Of a stretch of DNA of 64,000 bases, positions 45,344-57,352 are shown one piece after another. Each line of letters starts with the position of its first letter. The first letter of the stretch is position 1. This DNA comes from Dendrophyllia cribrosa (lineage: Eukaryota > Cnidaria > Anthozoa > Scleractinia > Dendrophylliidae): NCBI GenBank assembly GCA_024195265.1, contig JAJLRJ010000009.1:16193210-16257209 (forward strand). The letters run 5' to 3'. A program made the translations under genes and the position numbers. A model generated the notes under the pieces. The model saw only the letters and a list, made by a program, of their open reading frames with translations, did not search any database and was not told where the DNA came from.

Positions 45344-45560
45344 TGTGAAAATCTCAATGTGCCGAGTTGTTCTTTTACCACTTCGACGGAGAACCGCTGA
45401 CCAGTGCTAATGCGAGGCTCCCTCACGTGAATGGAATTGTCGAATGGCACCGAAGTAAGTATAAAGTGGAGGTGAATCTAGTCTGAGTTTGAGTAGCCAA
45501 TCAGAGCGCGCGAAAAAACATTATCCACTGGTTTGGTTTATACTACTACTGATATTAAGT
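45344..45560 (-). promoter_or_regulatory. Putative ETNK promoter region
   Basis: Immediately upstream of the ETNK ATG; richer in CpG than the gene body. Contains AGCCAATCAGAGCGCG at 45495-45510, an NF-Y-type CCAAT box of the kind also seen in MITEs of this window, so it may be transposon-derived. No TATA box recognised. Confidence 0.35.
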
Positions 45561-45654
45561 ACTGCTACTAATAATAATCATGATAATCATAGTACAGCGC
45601 CAGCTGGAATTGCGACACTGGACTCTGGACAGTGTGGACTGGACTTTGAACTCG

Positions 45655-45732
45655 CAAGGTGACGTGAGCGGGGCCGGACGGGTTGACGTGAGCCGGTCCG
45701 GAAAAAGCCGTCCGGCCCCGCTCGAGTTCAAG
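45655..45732. repeat. GC-rich foldback fragment
   Basis: GAGCGGGGCCGGACGG (45668-45683) pairs with CCGTCCGGCCCCGCTC (45707-45722); GGTTGACGTGAGCCGGTCC lies between. The arms are a perfect 16-bp inverted repeat. Confidence 0.7.
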
Positions 45733-46037
45733 CGACCTCACACTGCACGACAATTCTTGTAGTTTCTGGTCATATTATAAAATACTTATTATTATCAATA
45801 TACGCGGCCAAATAAGAAACTGCCTTCGAGAAAACACGCGTGAGTGGCGGGCGATATTGAATTTGACGGGCTGCAAACACATTTACGGCCCTGTTTCTGT
45901 TAAACATTTTTTTTTTATTAAATGAATTTGTACGATTTGGCCTTGTGTATTGATAATAATGATAATCACATGACTTTTGTCGGGCATATAGTTTATTTGT
46001 GTCCCTCGTAGCATCATTTGCACCCTCGTGATTGTCC

Positions 46038-46134
46038 TATTGACTGAGTTAGGTCGGGCCGGACGGGAAAATATTTGGCTCTCGGTCATGGCGCACGGAC
46101 CTCGCTGCGCTCGTTCCGTCCGCCATGACCTCGA

Positions 46135-46173
<39 letters not shown>
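46038..46173. repeat. Foldback element, ~60-bp arms
   Basis: CTATTGACTGAGT and ACTCAGTCAATA end the element; GGCCGGACGGGAAAATATTT pairs with AAATATTTTCCCGTCCGGCC, and GGTCATGGCGCACGGACC with its near-complement around a short loop. Confidence 0.85.
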
Positions 46174-46177
<4 letters not shown>

Positions 46178-46260
46178 GCATAGTAATTTGCAACGGACCA
46201 CCGTAACGAAATAGAAGAACCGGATTCTGTGGTAAAGCATCTAATCAGCTATAAAATAAT

Positions 46261-46383
46261 GAAACGATTTCATATAAAAGCAAGGCTGATAAACGGTACG
46301 GAAACGACTATATTTGTAAAATGTCCAAAAATATAGTCGTTTCTGTACCGTTTATCAGCCTTGGTTTTATATCAAATTGTTTC
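46261..46383. repeat. Foldback element, ~55-bp arms
   Basis: GCAAGGCTGATAAACGGTAC and its near-complement GTACCGTTTATCAGCCTTGG, with GAAACGACTATATTT / AAATATAGTCGTTTC inside; loop TGTAAAATGTCC region of about 10 bp. Confidence 0.85.
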
Positions 46384-47109
46384 TAATAAATAACTATTAA
46401 AAATAATGTATTTTAAATAAATCTATAACAAAAAAGTTAATATATACGGTTCCAAGGAGAATAAATCAACACCAACCGTAATAACGCTCATTTTCAACCA
46501 AATATAACACAGTTTGGGTCATTACTTTCACGCAAAGAAAATAAGTGTTTGTCGATTTCCCTTTCGGCTTGGGCCGGATGAGACTGCTGAATTCGAATTG
46601 AGTGTAATAATATCGTTGGCAATGGTAAATGTACCAAAGCAATCGTGTCCGTGTTTTGAAATAAACCAGAGGTTTCTGCCAGAAAAAAAAAAAAACAAGT
46701 AAAATTAACATAAAACTCCCTAACTACTGACCCATGAGCAAAATAATTATTTCGAGTATTGCGAAATCTCCTTCAACACCAATCTCTTGTTTTTCTTTGG
46801 CTCGCAATGTATTTTTTCTCGCGCGAGACATTCTTTTGCTCCCCATAATTTTAATGAATACCATCTTAATACCTAGAATGGGTTACCAACGTGTTTATAG
46901 CGTTCACAAGTTGAATGGTAATGAAAGAAACAACACGATTTTTACCACTCACACGCGCAGCTCGCGCGAGGAGAATCTGTGTAGCGCCCAGCATGCAGTT
47001 TTCTGTGCTGAGATAATCTGGGAAGTGTGAAGAAAACTACAGAAAACTACCTTGAACGTTGATAGGACAAAAGCAATGTCAATCGGTCACATGACACATC
47101 TCCATGACT

Positions 47110-47181
47110 TTGGCCATTCTCGTCCCCAGAGCCAGACGCAACTAAAAAAAACCGTGGAGCTCTGGGGACGAGAATGGCATT
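47110..47181. repeat. Small MITE/foldback
   Basis: GCCATTCTCGTCCCCAGAGC and GCTCTGGGGACGAGAATGGC are exact reverse complements, separated by about 25 bp. Confidence 0.85.
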
Positions 47182-47234
47182 TGGCCAGTACCTTACGCAT
47201 GCGCACAGCCGGGCAGTGACAGCCATGAACAGCT

Positions 47235-47430
47235 AAGCCTGTTCCAGGCGTTCAGATGGTGGGAAGCAAAGGATAAGCGGCACGTAGATGGAAAAATATC
47301 GCGAGTGCTGATGGAGGGGCCGGGGGATAGACGCGAAAAAGAGCGAGGGAAGGGTACGCACCCACTCTCCCCCTTGTTTCCCCTTGCTTTTCCTTCTCGT
47401 TCGCGCGCGAACAATCTTAACGCCTGGAAG
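47235..47430. repeat. Inverted-repeat element
   Basis: TTCCAGGCGTTCAGATGGTG near 47242 is inversely matched by AATCTTAACGCCTGGAA near 47413. Between them lies a CpG-rich block with purine-rich then pyrimidine-rich halves (GAGCGAGGGAAGG; CTCTCCCCCTTGTTTCC). Confidence 0.5.
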
Positions 47431-47677
47431 TTCTATAATTTCTATAATGGGCTATGGACAGCTGTGTCGTCGTTAGGACTCATCATCATGGCATAGCCAG
47501 GCGTAAAGGTCTAATAGGACTACTGGCAGATCTTAAAATGACCGATAACAACATTATCTCACCACGTAGTAGTTTCGTTCACACTGGACTTTTTTGGAAT
47601 GGATTGTACCTGAGCCGCTACAAGTGAGGCAAGGCCAGCTTACGCTAGCCTTGTTAATACTTGCAATGCCTTTTCTT

Positions 47678-48083
47678 ATTATACTTTCTAATCGCCTGGA
47701 ACATACGGCGCAACAGTCTAAACAAATGTCTAAACAATGTTTTTCGCTCACACGCCCCTTTGTCTTCATTATACTTTTTAATCGCCTGGGACATACCGCA
47801 CAGTCTAAACAAATGTCTAAACAATGTTTTTCGTTCACACGCCCCATTGTCTTCATTGTACTTTTTAATCGCCTGGAACATACCGCAACAGTCAAAACAA
47901 ATGTCTAAACAATGTTTCTCGCTCACACGCCCCATTGTCTTCATTATACTTTTTAATCGCCTGGAACATACCGCAACAGTCAAAACAAATGTCTAAACAA
48001 TGTTTCTCGCTCACACGCCCCATTGTCCTCGTTATACTTTTTAATCGCCTGGAACATACCGCAACAGTCTAAACAAGTGTTTG
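47678..48083 (+). repeat. 88-bp tandem array, about 4.6 units
   Basis: Units beginning ATTATACTTTTTAATCGCCT start at 47678, 47768, 47855, 47943 and 48031 (spacing 90, 87, 88, 88). Each contains AACATACCGCAACAGTC, AAACAAATGTCTAAACAATG and TCACACGCCCCATTGTC. Because 88 is not a multiple of three, the open frames seen across it on both strands are by-products, not genes. Unrelated in sequence to the array at 35146. Confidence 0.9.
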
Positions 48084-49129
48084 TCTGTGGTCTTCGGCTG
48101 AATGAAAAAAGAGGATTTGGAGGTGATTTGGTAAATGGTTTAAATTAATAAAATGTCCGTGTTGTCCCGGCCGTAACGCGCCTGTACTTGTTTTTACTTA
48201 TTACGTTAAATCGACTAAGACCTATTGATTTGAAAATTACAACTGATCACTCTAATTCCTAATTTGATATTAACAATAAGTATTTAGCTATTATTAGCTT
48301 TCTATTTCGTTAAGGGGTTTTTGCCTGAATTTGAATGAAATTTTACTAGGTTTAAAGAAGAAGAAAACAAATGATTTTTGGACGGAACACCAACAGACAG
48401 TTGATCACCCCAGGTTGATAGTGGACTATTTAAAGTCTATTTAGGTGATCATCTATTAATTATTAACTACAACTCTAATTTTAAAACTTCATTAAATCTT
48501 TAATTAATATTTCTTTTTTTCCCTAAATTTTACAAATCCTTTGAGAAAAACTATTTCCTCCCAAAAATACACAAAAATTTACAAAACACCCCATAACATA
48601 GATTCATGTTTTAACAAGAGGTTTTTGGATTGCTTGAACGTGAACGAGATATTTCAATTGAACCCATGTTAAGAGGAGGAAAAATGGCATTAAGCAGGAG
48701 CCAATTACCGGCTCCTGCATTTTGGCAATGCCCCCTTGAGACAATAGTTCCATGTCCAGTCCAGGGTCCAATCCAGAGTCCAGAGTCCAGTCCTGTCTTC
48801 GCTCCCTGCGCTGCTGCCTTTCTTTTCGCCCTATCCTTAACCAGAACTTACCAGAAAACCTGTTCACAGGCTAGCCTAAAGACAACAACCATGCAAAAAT
48901 CGAGGCTGTTGTTACTATCCAAAGCCAAAATTAAAAAAAAAAAAATTGTAAAGCCCTGGGAAAGAGGGGCTTCTGCAAACATTTAGATTTTCCGTAATCT
49001 CCCTCGCATGAGAGCCATAAGCAGATGTTATGACTTTAAAAATTGAACGCAACAGGTGAAGCGGCATTTATTTATCTATGTAGTGACTAACTGATTTGTG
49101 TTTTGTTGTTGTTTTGCCCGTGTGGACCT
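48084..49129. other. Intergenic stretch, no gene recognised
   Basis: Holds a GGAGCCAATTACCGGCTCC hairpin at 48698-48716 and a run of short CCAGAGTCCAGTCC-like repeats at 48750-48792. The frame 48630-48986 shows no protein family. Confidence 0.4.
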
Positions 49130-49200
49130 AACCTCGTTCCCAGGTCTCCCTTCTTCATTATTCCAGGGGCGAGAAGAAGAAAGACACTGGGAACAAGGTT
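49130..49200. repeat. Small MITE/foldback
   Basis: AACCTCGTTCCCAGGTCTC pairs with GACACTGGGAACAAGGTT; loop about 35 bp. Confidence 0.75.
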
Positions 49201-52200
49201 GGTGTGGCACGCGGAGGTTTAATGTCCATATTTATTGTACATTTGCTAACATGATACAGTATATAGATTTCCCCGCCCTAACCCGACATTCATATTAGGT
49301 TATTTCATCGGCTCCTGGATCAAGTGTACACTTTACTTCACTTGCATTTAGGCGAAAAGTTTTTTAATTTCCGGTTTTTGCCACTACGAATGGCCGGGCC
49401 AAGTTTACTTTTATTTTATCTCAATTTTTGGCCGACCAGATCTTCTCCAGATCCTACGTTACACCAGCAGCATTTTCGTTTGCGGTCCTTTGCGTCTTAT
49501 TCACAAGTTTCATAAGACTTTCAATTTAAAACTGTCAGCAGCTTTCTTTGTGTCTTGTCCAATTTTGAAGTGGCAACTCTCGGCCAACCTTTTTTACTGA
49601 CCTTTCACAACAAATAACATGCGTACACGAGCCTTTTTCCCGCCCCCGTAGATCCACAAAACAGATGCAACAACAAAGGGAACAAAAGCTAAACAAAACT
49701 GCGAAACAAGCCCCAATTTTCGCTTAAAAAAACGCAACATCTGTTAAATTCACCCCGTTCGATTCGTTCTAATAAAACGGTTTTTTTTTTCAGTAAAGGA
49801 TGACCGCTTTATCAGCTCGAAACGAAACATTATAGTATTGGCTTCTAAAAAAAATACATTTCGCTGACAGCTTCTCGAAACAGGATATAAACAAGTTTTG
49901 CATGAAAGATAATAATGATAAATCAGCGATAAAGTCATTTTCTTTATGAAATGAGCGATAACTCTTTTGTCAACAATAAGCCCCAGTAAGGGGCAATTGA
50001 TGTTCCTTAAGTATCACGCTTGGAACCGTAGTTATGTAAAGCGTGTTCTTAAAAGCTTAAATAGCAATAACTGAACTAAAAAGCACTTGAAATTTCAAAT
50101 ACCTAGAAGAAAATGCTTTTAACTCGTGGCTTTTAATAATGGATAGTTTTTCTTTACGATTCATTTAAAGAAATGAATGACAAAAAACGGAGGAAATAAT
50201 TTCTTTAGCCAGTCAATGAAATATGATAAGAAGTCCGATTGTAGAGCTATATAAAACGCATAATTTTGAGTGCCTTTCCGACTTTGTTCAGTACAAACGT
50301 AATTACATAAAACGTATCGAAGCGTAACTTTATAGACAAAAAGCATTGAATCGAACCAGCACAGAAAACACCAGTCGTTATGGCTTTGCACACGTTTCAA
50401 ACGCATATTCCCTGGAAAGAGAGCAGAAAACGTAAAAAAAAAGACACGAAAAAGAACAAAACGCTTTCCCATAACCTGTACAGGTAAACACAACGAACAA
50501 TGAATTCTATGCGTGTTTCTTCCCAGGTGGTCAGAACCGTGTCAGGAAATTGTGCAATTTGCAATATTTGGACGTTTTTCATTTCTTCAAGTAATTTCTG
50601 CTGTCAAAGCCGAAAAATTATACGTGTCATATTTGATATATCTCCAAACAACGGACCCAAGTAGCGCAGAGTTGCGTTTGTTTTTCATACGTAAGAAGAT
50701 AGCAAAGACCACTTCCGAAGGGTCGAAAATGTGACGATGCGATTGGCTCGGGAACAACACCTCCCGCCAAATTAATAACCCAGTGTTGACTAAAAGCTCA
50801 GCAGTTGACAGTTTGCCTCCCGGGGCGCTAATTTATTCTCAAGACAGGCTGTAAACAAAACGCAATATCTTTCAGTGCGGGAGACAAGGCAGTGGCTCGT
50901 CCTGTTGCGCTTTAGCGAGCATGCTGCCTATTTCAAGGCAATTTGGGGCTAAAAGCGCTTTTGGTGCGTCTTGCCGTCGAAAGAGTTATCACGAAATATC
51001 TGCGCCTTGACAAAATACAAAGGCTGCCCGGCGAGCTTTAGGTGGGCGGCGAAAACCGGAAGCGATATCGTGTTTCTCATAAATTGTACCCCCATTGGTG
51101 AAGTGCTTTGCGTGTGTCGCGACTGTATCTCGCGAGTCAAGCGGTGGACACGAACTGGTTGGTCGCGCGCGTGTTGCGACAAAGAGTCCTATACAAACAA
51201 TAAAACAAATTCTCCTTATTTCTTTACCGTTTTAGCTCAAACTTCGACTAGCCTTATGCAAAACGTTTGCTCTGGGATGAGAGCCCAGTAACTGGGAAAG
51301 CGAGCGAAATTCCAGTGGTGAAAAGCGGCGAATTTTCCCCGCATGCTGTTCGGCTTCTACATGCCTTCCGTGTTTCCGCGTTCATTTTCACTCATAATAT
51401 TAAAGCCTGAAACAGGCTTTCACCAACAAAGCCAAGGTTGTGCACCGTACCTAATGATTTGTCTGAGACAAGTTTAAATTAAGCTCAAAATCGCGAGCCA
51501 CTATCAAATCGTGAAACCCATCCAGCTCGACTCAAATCTGATGTGAGGCAAAAAGTAACATTCCATATTCCATTTCAGAGGTTGCCACTACATAATGTTT
51601 CCTTCTTTTTGATACCATTAGAATCCAAAAATACGCACATAAAATTTCGATTTTCTTGAAAATGCAAGAGTGAAATATTGATTGTTTAAATTTTAGTTGG
51701 CTGCAAAGATATAGAAAATGAACCCTAGAAATATGTTCTTTGGCAGTACAAAATGTATCCAAGTATCTAATTTTGGGACTTATTTTTCTCTTTGCCTTAC
51801 GAAAAGGCATAAGATTTGTCCAGTGTCTCACATGCTAGCCGAAGTTATGAATCGACCCGCAAATCTTTAGACTTGTGGAGTTGCGGACACATGATGGTAT
51901 TACTTACCTAAAAAATCACTGAAATAAATCGATTTTATTGAATATTTTTTTGTCCCAACTGGCAAGGGGTAATTAATCAGTCCTGAAAATGACAATATTT
52001 GAAACTTGAATGCAATTAAAATGGAAAATAAAACAAAACTCGATGTACGGCTTGACTTGCATGGTAGAGTAAAATGAGACGCGATGAGAGAGGCTGTCAG
52101 TGTTGTTGACGTTTTTAGTTTCTTTCTCAGAAAATAATTTTTTTTAATAAAGCAAATGAACGTCGAATTCTTCGAAGACGAGAAGACTTATGCCTTGGTC

Positions 52201-52699
52201 GCGTGGTCGTTAGATACGGCTTTTATTTTATATCGGGTCAGATATCATAGGCACATGTCCCTTCCCTTAGCTTAGAAATTCTCATCAAGAACTTTGCAAG
52301 ACTGTAAAATCAATACAGGCCAATTTAAATGGTGTGGATCAGCGAAAAAACAACTGAACAGTAACAAGAATTACAGCATTATATTTGATAATACGGCAGC
52401 TTAAACATTTCATAACTCGGGGTACGTAAAAGTCATTAATCTCACGAGTTTACATTCTGATTGAGTCAAAAGCAAGTAAATACAACCGATTGTTTTGAAT
52501 TTTTCTCATTGCGGGAATAAAAATGAATTCATCCTTGGAACCGTCAAATTCCACGTCTCAAAATTTCATTTCACCATGGCATCTTTCCTTTAGCAATCGA
52601 AGAGAGCACGAGAATGAACAGCTGGCATTGCAAGCTATAGCTATCTTCATGTATCTTCTTTCGGTTCTAAGCGACCGTTTAAACAAAATATTTCAGTGT
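49201..52699. other. Non-genic 3' flank of the Zic-like gene
   Basis: No exon recognised on either strand; the region 50.7-51.4 kb is CpG-rich. On the minus strand AATAAA occurs at 52227-52222, 473 bases after the Zic-like stop, a possible poly(A) signal. Confidence 0.4.
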
Positions 52700-54169
52700 T
52701 TATATGTCTGTTCTCTGCTGAAAAATACCAGGAGGGCTGCCTAAGGCAAGTCCCACCCTGCCAACAGAGTCCCCTTCAATATTCTTATGAAGATCGAAGG
52801 GTACTCTGCTAGCAGGGTAGGCAAGACTTTGAACAACTTTGAAATGTTCCTCAGATCGCAGGCCGTGTACTTTCATATGTTTCCTCAGGGAACTCGGATG
52901 CGTGTAACTCTTATCGCAACCAATGTATTTACACCGGTACGGTTTCTCAAAAGTGTGAACGTGAATGTGCTTTCTGCGATCACTGGAGTTCGCGAATCGT
53001 TTATTACAGCCTTTAAACTCGCACGCGAAAGGTCTCTCTCCTGTGTGCGTTCGGACGTGGATTTTTAAGTTCTCCGCGCGCGCAAAGCTCTTTCTACAGC
53101 CAGGCTGGTTACAGGTAAAAGGCTTTTCCCCTGTGTGCACTCTTATATGGTTGATGAGCTTGTACTTTGCTTTAAAGGGCATTCCATTTCTCATGCATTC
53201 TTTCCAACAACATACAAACCCAACGGGTGTGGCGGACACAAGGTGAACGTCCGTAATATGTGTTACAAGGTCCTCGATTCTATAAAACCCCATCCCACAG
53301 ACATGGTTTATCATTTTTTCTAACTGAATCCATTGGCAAATTAACACGGGTGAACGCGTCGTTGGGCTTTTCGCCTCGTAGCCCGACAAGTGAGAGTCTT
53401 CAGCTTCCCGCGAACCGCAAACGCCGCTTGAAATTTGAGGCTCGCTTCGCGTGGAGTACACGAAAGATGGCGGCAATTCAGGCGTGAATCTCTCCACGCG
53501 CGAAAGATACCCCTCGCTCGGCGAGTACGCTTCTCTGCCGTACATTTTCCCCGGTGTGTCCACATTGAGCTTGCAATGCTTGTGGAAGACTATGTTTATC
53601 CCGTTGTGGGTATTTGAGGGTATTCCGGGGATGACAATGTCGTGATTTGCTCGATTCACAGGACTGCCGCTTGAGTTCTGATCTCGAGGCGTAGAGCACG
53701 TTGAGAAGGCTTGAAGAGAAGCGCTATGATGTGACGATGTTCTCACATCTTCCGACGCACTGCTTTCCTGATCCTCTTCAATTCGCTCGTCGTCATTCAG
53801 TTCACCCTCCTCCGAATCCTCCTCGTCCGGTGGGCCAGATGAGCTTGTCTTCCAATCAGCCCGATAAGCCGGGAACGAAAAATATTCGCTCTTTAGTTCA
53901 TCGCGCGGGCTTCCGTTTGTAGAACGTTCACTGGTGTCCGTTGGCGCACTCAAATCGTGTTCGCTGTCGCTTCTACTATGCAGTGATTCCACAGAGCTCG
54001 TCCTTTCCATAATGTGTCTGCTATCGGTGTGCACCTCGTAATAATTTCGAAACACAACTCTAGACTCCGTCTCAGACAGACTGGTATAATCAAATGCTGG
54101 TGGGTTCTCGATCGGTTCAGCTTTTACGACAATTGGCGGTCGAAAATGGCTTAACTCCTCGCTTCCCAT
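52700..54169 (-). CDS. Zic-family C2H2 zinc-finger transcription factor
   Basis: Nuclear DNA-binding regulator of the Zic/Gli/Glis superfamily; 489 aa in a single exon. An in-frame TAA stands 24 bases upstream of the ATG, which fixes the start. Five zinc fingers: ZF1 C278-x12-C291...H304-x4-H309 with CQW; ZF2 C320-x4-C325...H341/H345 with CCWKEC; ZF3 C353/C358/H371/H375; ZF4 C383/C388/H401/H405; ZF5 C413/C418/H431/H435. The tryptophans in ZF1 and ZF2 form the tandem CWCH2 signature. [36 protein letters not shown] and [15 protein letters not shown] match Zic more closely than Gli or Glis. The N-terminal 270 residues are unstructured, with a VKAE SUMO-type site (residues 15-18) and an acidic patch (115-137). 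I see no ZOC box. Known Zic genes act in neural and ectodermal patterning; which cnidarian paralogue this is cannot be told. Confidence 0.9.
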   Translation of the reverse strand: MGSEELSHFRPPIVVKAEPIENPPAFDYTSLSETESRVVFRNYYEVHTDSRHIMERTSSVESLHSRSDSEHDLSAPTDTSERSTNGSPRDELKSEYFSFPAYRADWKTSSSGPPDEEDSEEGELNDDERIEEDQESSASEDVRTSSHHSASLQAFSTCSTPRDQNSSGSPVNRANHDIVIPGIPSNTHNGINIVFHKHCKLNVDTPGKMYGREAYSPSEGYLSRVERFTPELPPSFVYSTRSEPQISSGVCGSREAEDSHLSGYEAKSPTTRSPVLICQWIQLEKMINHVCGMGFYRIEDLVTHITDVHLVSATPVGFVCCWKECMRNGMPFKAKYKLINHIRVHTGEKPFTCNQPGCRKSFARAENLKIHVRTHTGERPFACEFKGCNKRFANSSDRRKHIHVHTFEKPYRCKYIGCDKSYTHPSSLRKHMKVHGLRSEEHFKVVQSLAYPASRVPFDLHKNIEGDSVGRVGLALGSPPGIFQQRTDI

Positions 54170-54700
54170 GTTGAGAATTTGAGAAAAGTCCAGTTGTTAT
54201 CAAAGCGGAGACGTATTTTTAAAAAGTCCGAACCAACACATTTGTTCCCTAGACGCGCGACACGGTTTTGATATGTTGTCATTTGCGTCCGGCTTGTGGG
54301 TTACAACAGCCAGCGCGCGCATGCTCTGTGGCGCCTCTCTAGGTGTCTCATTCATCACGAAGTATTTTTGCCCCCACCGTCAGCGCACCCCACAGCGCGC
54401 TTTCAATCTTTGCGGCTGTTTCAATAAAAATTGTATTCAAACAATTTTGGTCACAGCATGCCATCGTAAAAGAGGTTGACACCGTTGAGAACATCTGGGT
54501 CACATGAAATTAGTCTTCCTTCCCACTGGCGTCCCAAACTCCCCAGTGCTGAAAATCTCGGCGAAGATTATTGCGCGAAATCTACGGAAATGGGGATTGA
54601 GACCGCAAGCGCCTTTGTTTAGGGTGTCGAGGGCCTGGGCGGCGAAAACAACAGATTAGTGTCAAAGACGTCTGAAGTGCGTTAGTGTAATGAGTGGCTA
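54170..54700 (-). promoter_or_regulatory. CpG-rich upstream region of the Zic-like gene
   Basis: Many CpG (for example CAGCGCGCGCATG near 54311) and no coding frame of interest. Probably holds the promoter, but no TATA or initiator was assigned. Confidence 0.35.
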
Positions 54701-54779
54701 GTATAAAATGATCGTTTCAAAACAAATGGAAATAAGTGAAAATTTGGGAGCAGCGCTCTTGTTTTCCAATTTGGTCGAT

Positions 54780-54842
54780 TTTTGTACGACCAACTGAGCT
54801 ACCTCGCTAGGAGCTCTGCGTTCATTGAGAAAGACCGCCCTC
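54780..54842 (-). repeat. tRNA-like A-box sequence (SINE-like)
   Basis: On the minus strand AGCGAGGTAGCTCAGTTGGT is an excellent tRNA D-arm/A-box match. No B box or acceptor pairing follows, so it looks like the head of a tRNA-derived SINE rather than a tRNA gene. Confidence 0.4.
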
Positions 54843-57068
54843 CAGGAATACCAGAAGTTTATCTCCCACAGAAAACACACGGAAATTATTTTAGTTCCTC
54901 AACGCAGGATACTGGATTAAATATCCAAAATAAGCAAGGCTCCCATCGCATTGTTGAATTTTTCGAGCGCCGCGAAGCAGCGCTCAGACTCGGGTCGACA
55001 TTTGGTATCAATTTGAACAATTTCAGGCGCCACTGTAGAGAAGAAATCCATTGCGTGACGGTTGCGTTCAAAGACGATAATATGCATTGGCTCCCAAGAG
55101 CGACGGAAAGTCAATAATAGGAGGTTTGTGCTTTGTACGTCATAGATTCTAGCGTGCGCGGTCGCCTTCGTGTCCGACACGCGTCCAGGCGACTTGAAAT
55201 TTTCAACTGAAATTGCTCGCTTTCACGTATTTTTTCGAAAGATTCGTTTGTGCGAGATTACTGATTTAGATGTGAAGGATAAAGAACTGAAAAGCGTGGG
55301 AGTCTGTAGTTGGCCCACGCGGGCTGAAATGTTTTCAAAATCACTGCTTTCAGATGGATTTTTCACTGTGCAATTTACTTTTCATCGTATTTCTGAGTAC
55401 AGAACTCGATTTAATATCCAATGTATCTTCATCATTTCAAATACCGTACATTTTTTAAATATATATTGAGTGAAAGAAGCTCCATCTTGGCCAGAGAAAC
55501 AAGCAAACAACTGAAAGAAAACACGATGCATTTTTAATATTGGAGCTTAATCCTAAAGTGTATAAAATAAAATAGATTCCTTTCAAAGTGTTCCATAGGC
55601 GTGTTTCAACTAAATTACATATTTGCCTTAGATTCTATAAAAATGTTTGAGAAACGTGGTCGTGTTTACGTGGTTCTATGGATCTGTGAATATTTGTGTA
55701 CATCAGTGATCGGTCTTGTTACAATAGAATCCTTAATGTTACACACAAGGGCTAGTTCTGAACTGAAAGGGAATACTAAAATTGCTGTCATTCAATGTAA
55801 AGCTATAACTTTTCCATTTAATAAGCAACTGAAGTGTGACATATTAAGAAATACATAGAGCACCGTGAAGAATATCTTTGCTTCCAAGCGCTTGCCCATC
55901 ACACTAACAAGAAACAAGGGGTTCTTTGTACAGGTATGTTCGCATCCTGTCTCAATATTGCACAACTTTTATTTTTCGTTCACCATGCGATATTTTCAAG
56001 AGAATTTGAAATTTGATTTCCGACAGTAGCCAATAAAGGTCAATAAAGATACAAAATAGCTCGAGCCTGCTTCTGGGGGTCAGTCAGTGATAATAACAAT
56101 AAACAAAAGACGAGTCTCATCTATCTTGAGTGAAGTAGTTTTTGAGCGGTTAATGGTAGTAATCGATGGGGATTGATGATGCGTTCAAAACGGTCAATAT
56201 ACACCACTTGCATTTCAATCACTACTGCTCAATCAAAAAGTTGAATTACAGTTATAGAGATGCAAATAAGTCCAAAAATAGAGGTGATTTGTTTCAGTTG
56301 GTTTGTCCATCTAATTCAGCCATCCTTTGTTTCCACTGAAGGTCTTAAAAAATTGCCATACTGGACGAAGAAATACTTTGAGCTACTGAATTTACGATAT
56401 ATAGGTTATTGAAATCTTTAATAAATACCAAGAAGTTTACCTTTTCAGACTCAATTACATTAAATTAAAGCGAAAAAGTTGAATTTCCAATGGTCTATAT
56501 TTTAACAATCCGTCAATCCAATGAACTCCCAACACAGGTTAACAAATCGATAGTGTCGATAGATTTAATTTTTTTTATGGAGGACAGTCGTGGATAATAA
56601 AATTTGGGTCTGTGTAGTACGACGTTTACTTCATTGCTCGGATTTCAGTACAAGCAAGATGAAAATTTACTTTTTGATTCAGAGGGTAACCTTTGGTGTA
56701 CGTGCAGTACTGAAATTGAAATACAATTTCTTGGCCTGTAGTCGGAGATGAAGACTGAACATTACTTTCCCTCGGGAAAGAAAGATAAAACTACAATGTG
56801 ATTTTTGAGATAATAATTGTCTGTCTAAGCCAGGGGCAAAATTCTTGTCTCGTAGCCTGAATATATGCAATTCACGAAGGATTGGTCTTCACTGAGCTGC
56901 ATTTGCTTAATGACTGTGAGTCCACTGTTAGCCAAGACATACATAAGCCGTATTATCAGGGTAAAAAGAACAGTATTGGTTTAGAAAAGTAAAAGCTTTG
57001 TTCAGTTGCAAGAACTTAAATTAAGCAAAAGAGTGGTGCCAAAACTGCAAAACCAATCGCATGCAGAT
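54843..57068. other. Intergenic stretch, no gene recognised
   Basis: Open frames (for example 55170-55469, 55601-55858) lack motifs. No clear repeat found by eye. Confidence 0.4.
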
Positions 57069-57352
57069 AGAGCAGTTTTCAATTGAGTGTCGTAAAACCA
57101 AAACCAAAGTAATTACTCTGACCAATCACAGCAGTCGTAAACAATCCAATGAACCAATCAGAGCTCGAAGCAATTACATGTCGCGGGCGCCAAGCGCGGG
57201 AAAACGCGTGCGAGCAAGTCACGATTGGTTTTGGTTTTACTTCTGATTGGTCGAGAAAGTGGCGCGAGATTTTTTAGTCAATCACAAAGCGTAGCAATGC
57301 AAAACGAAAGCAATTGTGTAATTACTTTCGACAGTCAATTGAAAACTGCTCT
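57069..57352. repeat. CCAAT-rich MITE, copy 1
   Basis: AGAGCAGTTTTCAATTGAGT at the left end pairs with its near-complement CAATTGAAAACTGCTCT at the right. Inside, AAAACCAAAACCAAAGTAAT and GATTGGTTTTGGTTTTAC form a second set of arms. NF-Y-type CCAAT boxes: GACCAATCACAG, AACCAATCAGAG, and inversely CGATTGGTTTT and CTGATTGGTCG, plus GTCAATCACA. A nearly identical element is at 58535-58819. The open frame across it is incidental. Confidence 0.9.

Noticed and set aside
47554..47996. Overlapping 104-113-codon frames on both strands with repeated SRRLKSIMK-like peptides
   Set aside because: Produced by the 88-bp tandem array; the unit is not a multiple of three and both strands are open.
57061..57246. 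Two similar 61-codon frames at 57061 and 58527 as duplicated small genes
   Set aside because: Both lie inside copies of the same MITE; conservation follows the inverted-repeat DNA and not codon positions.
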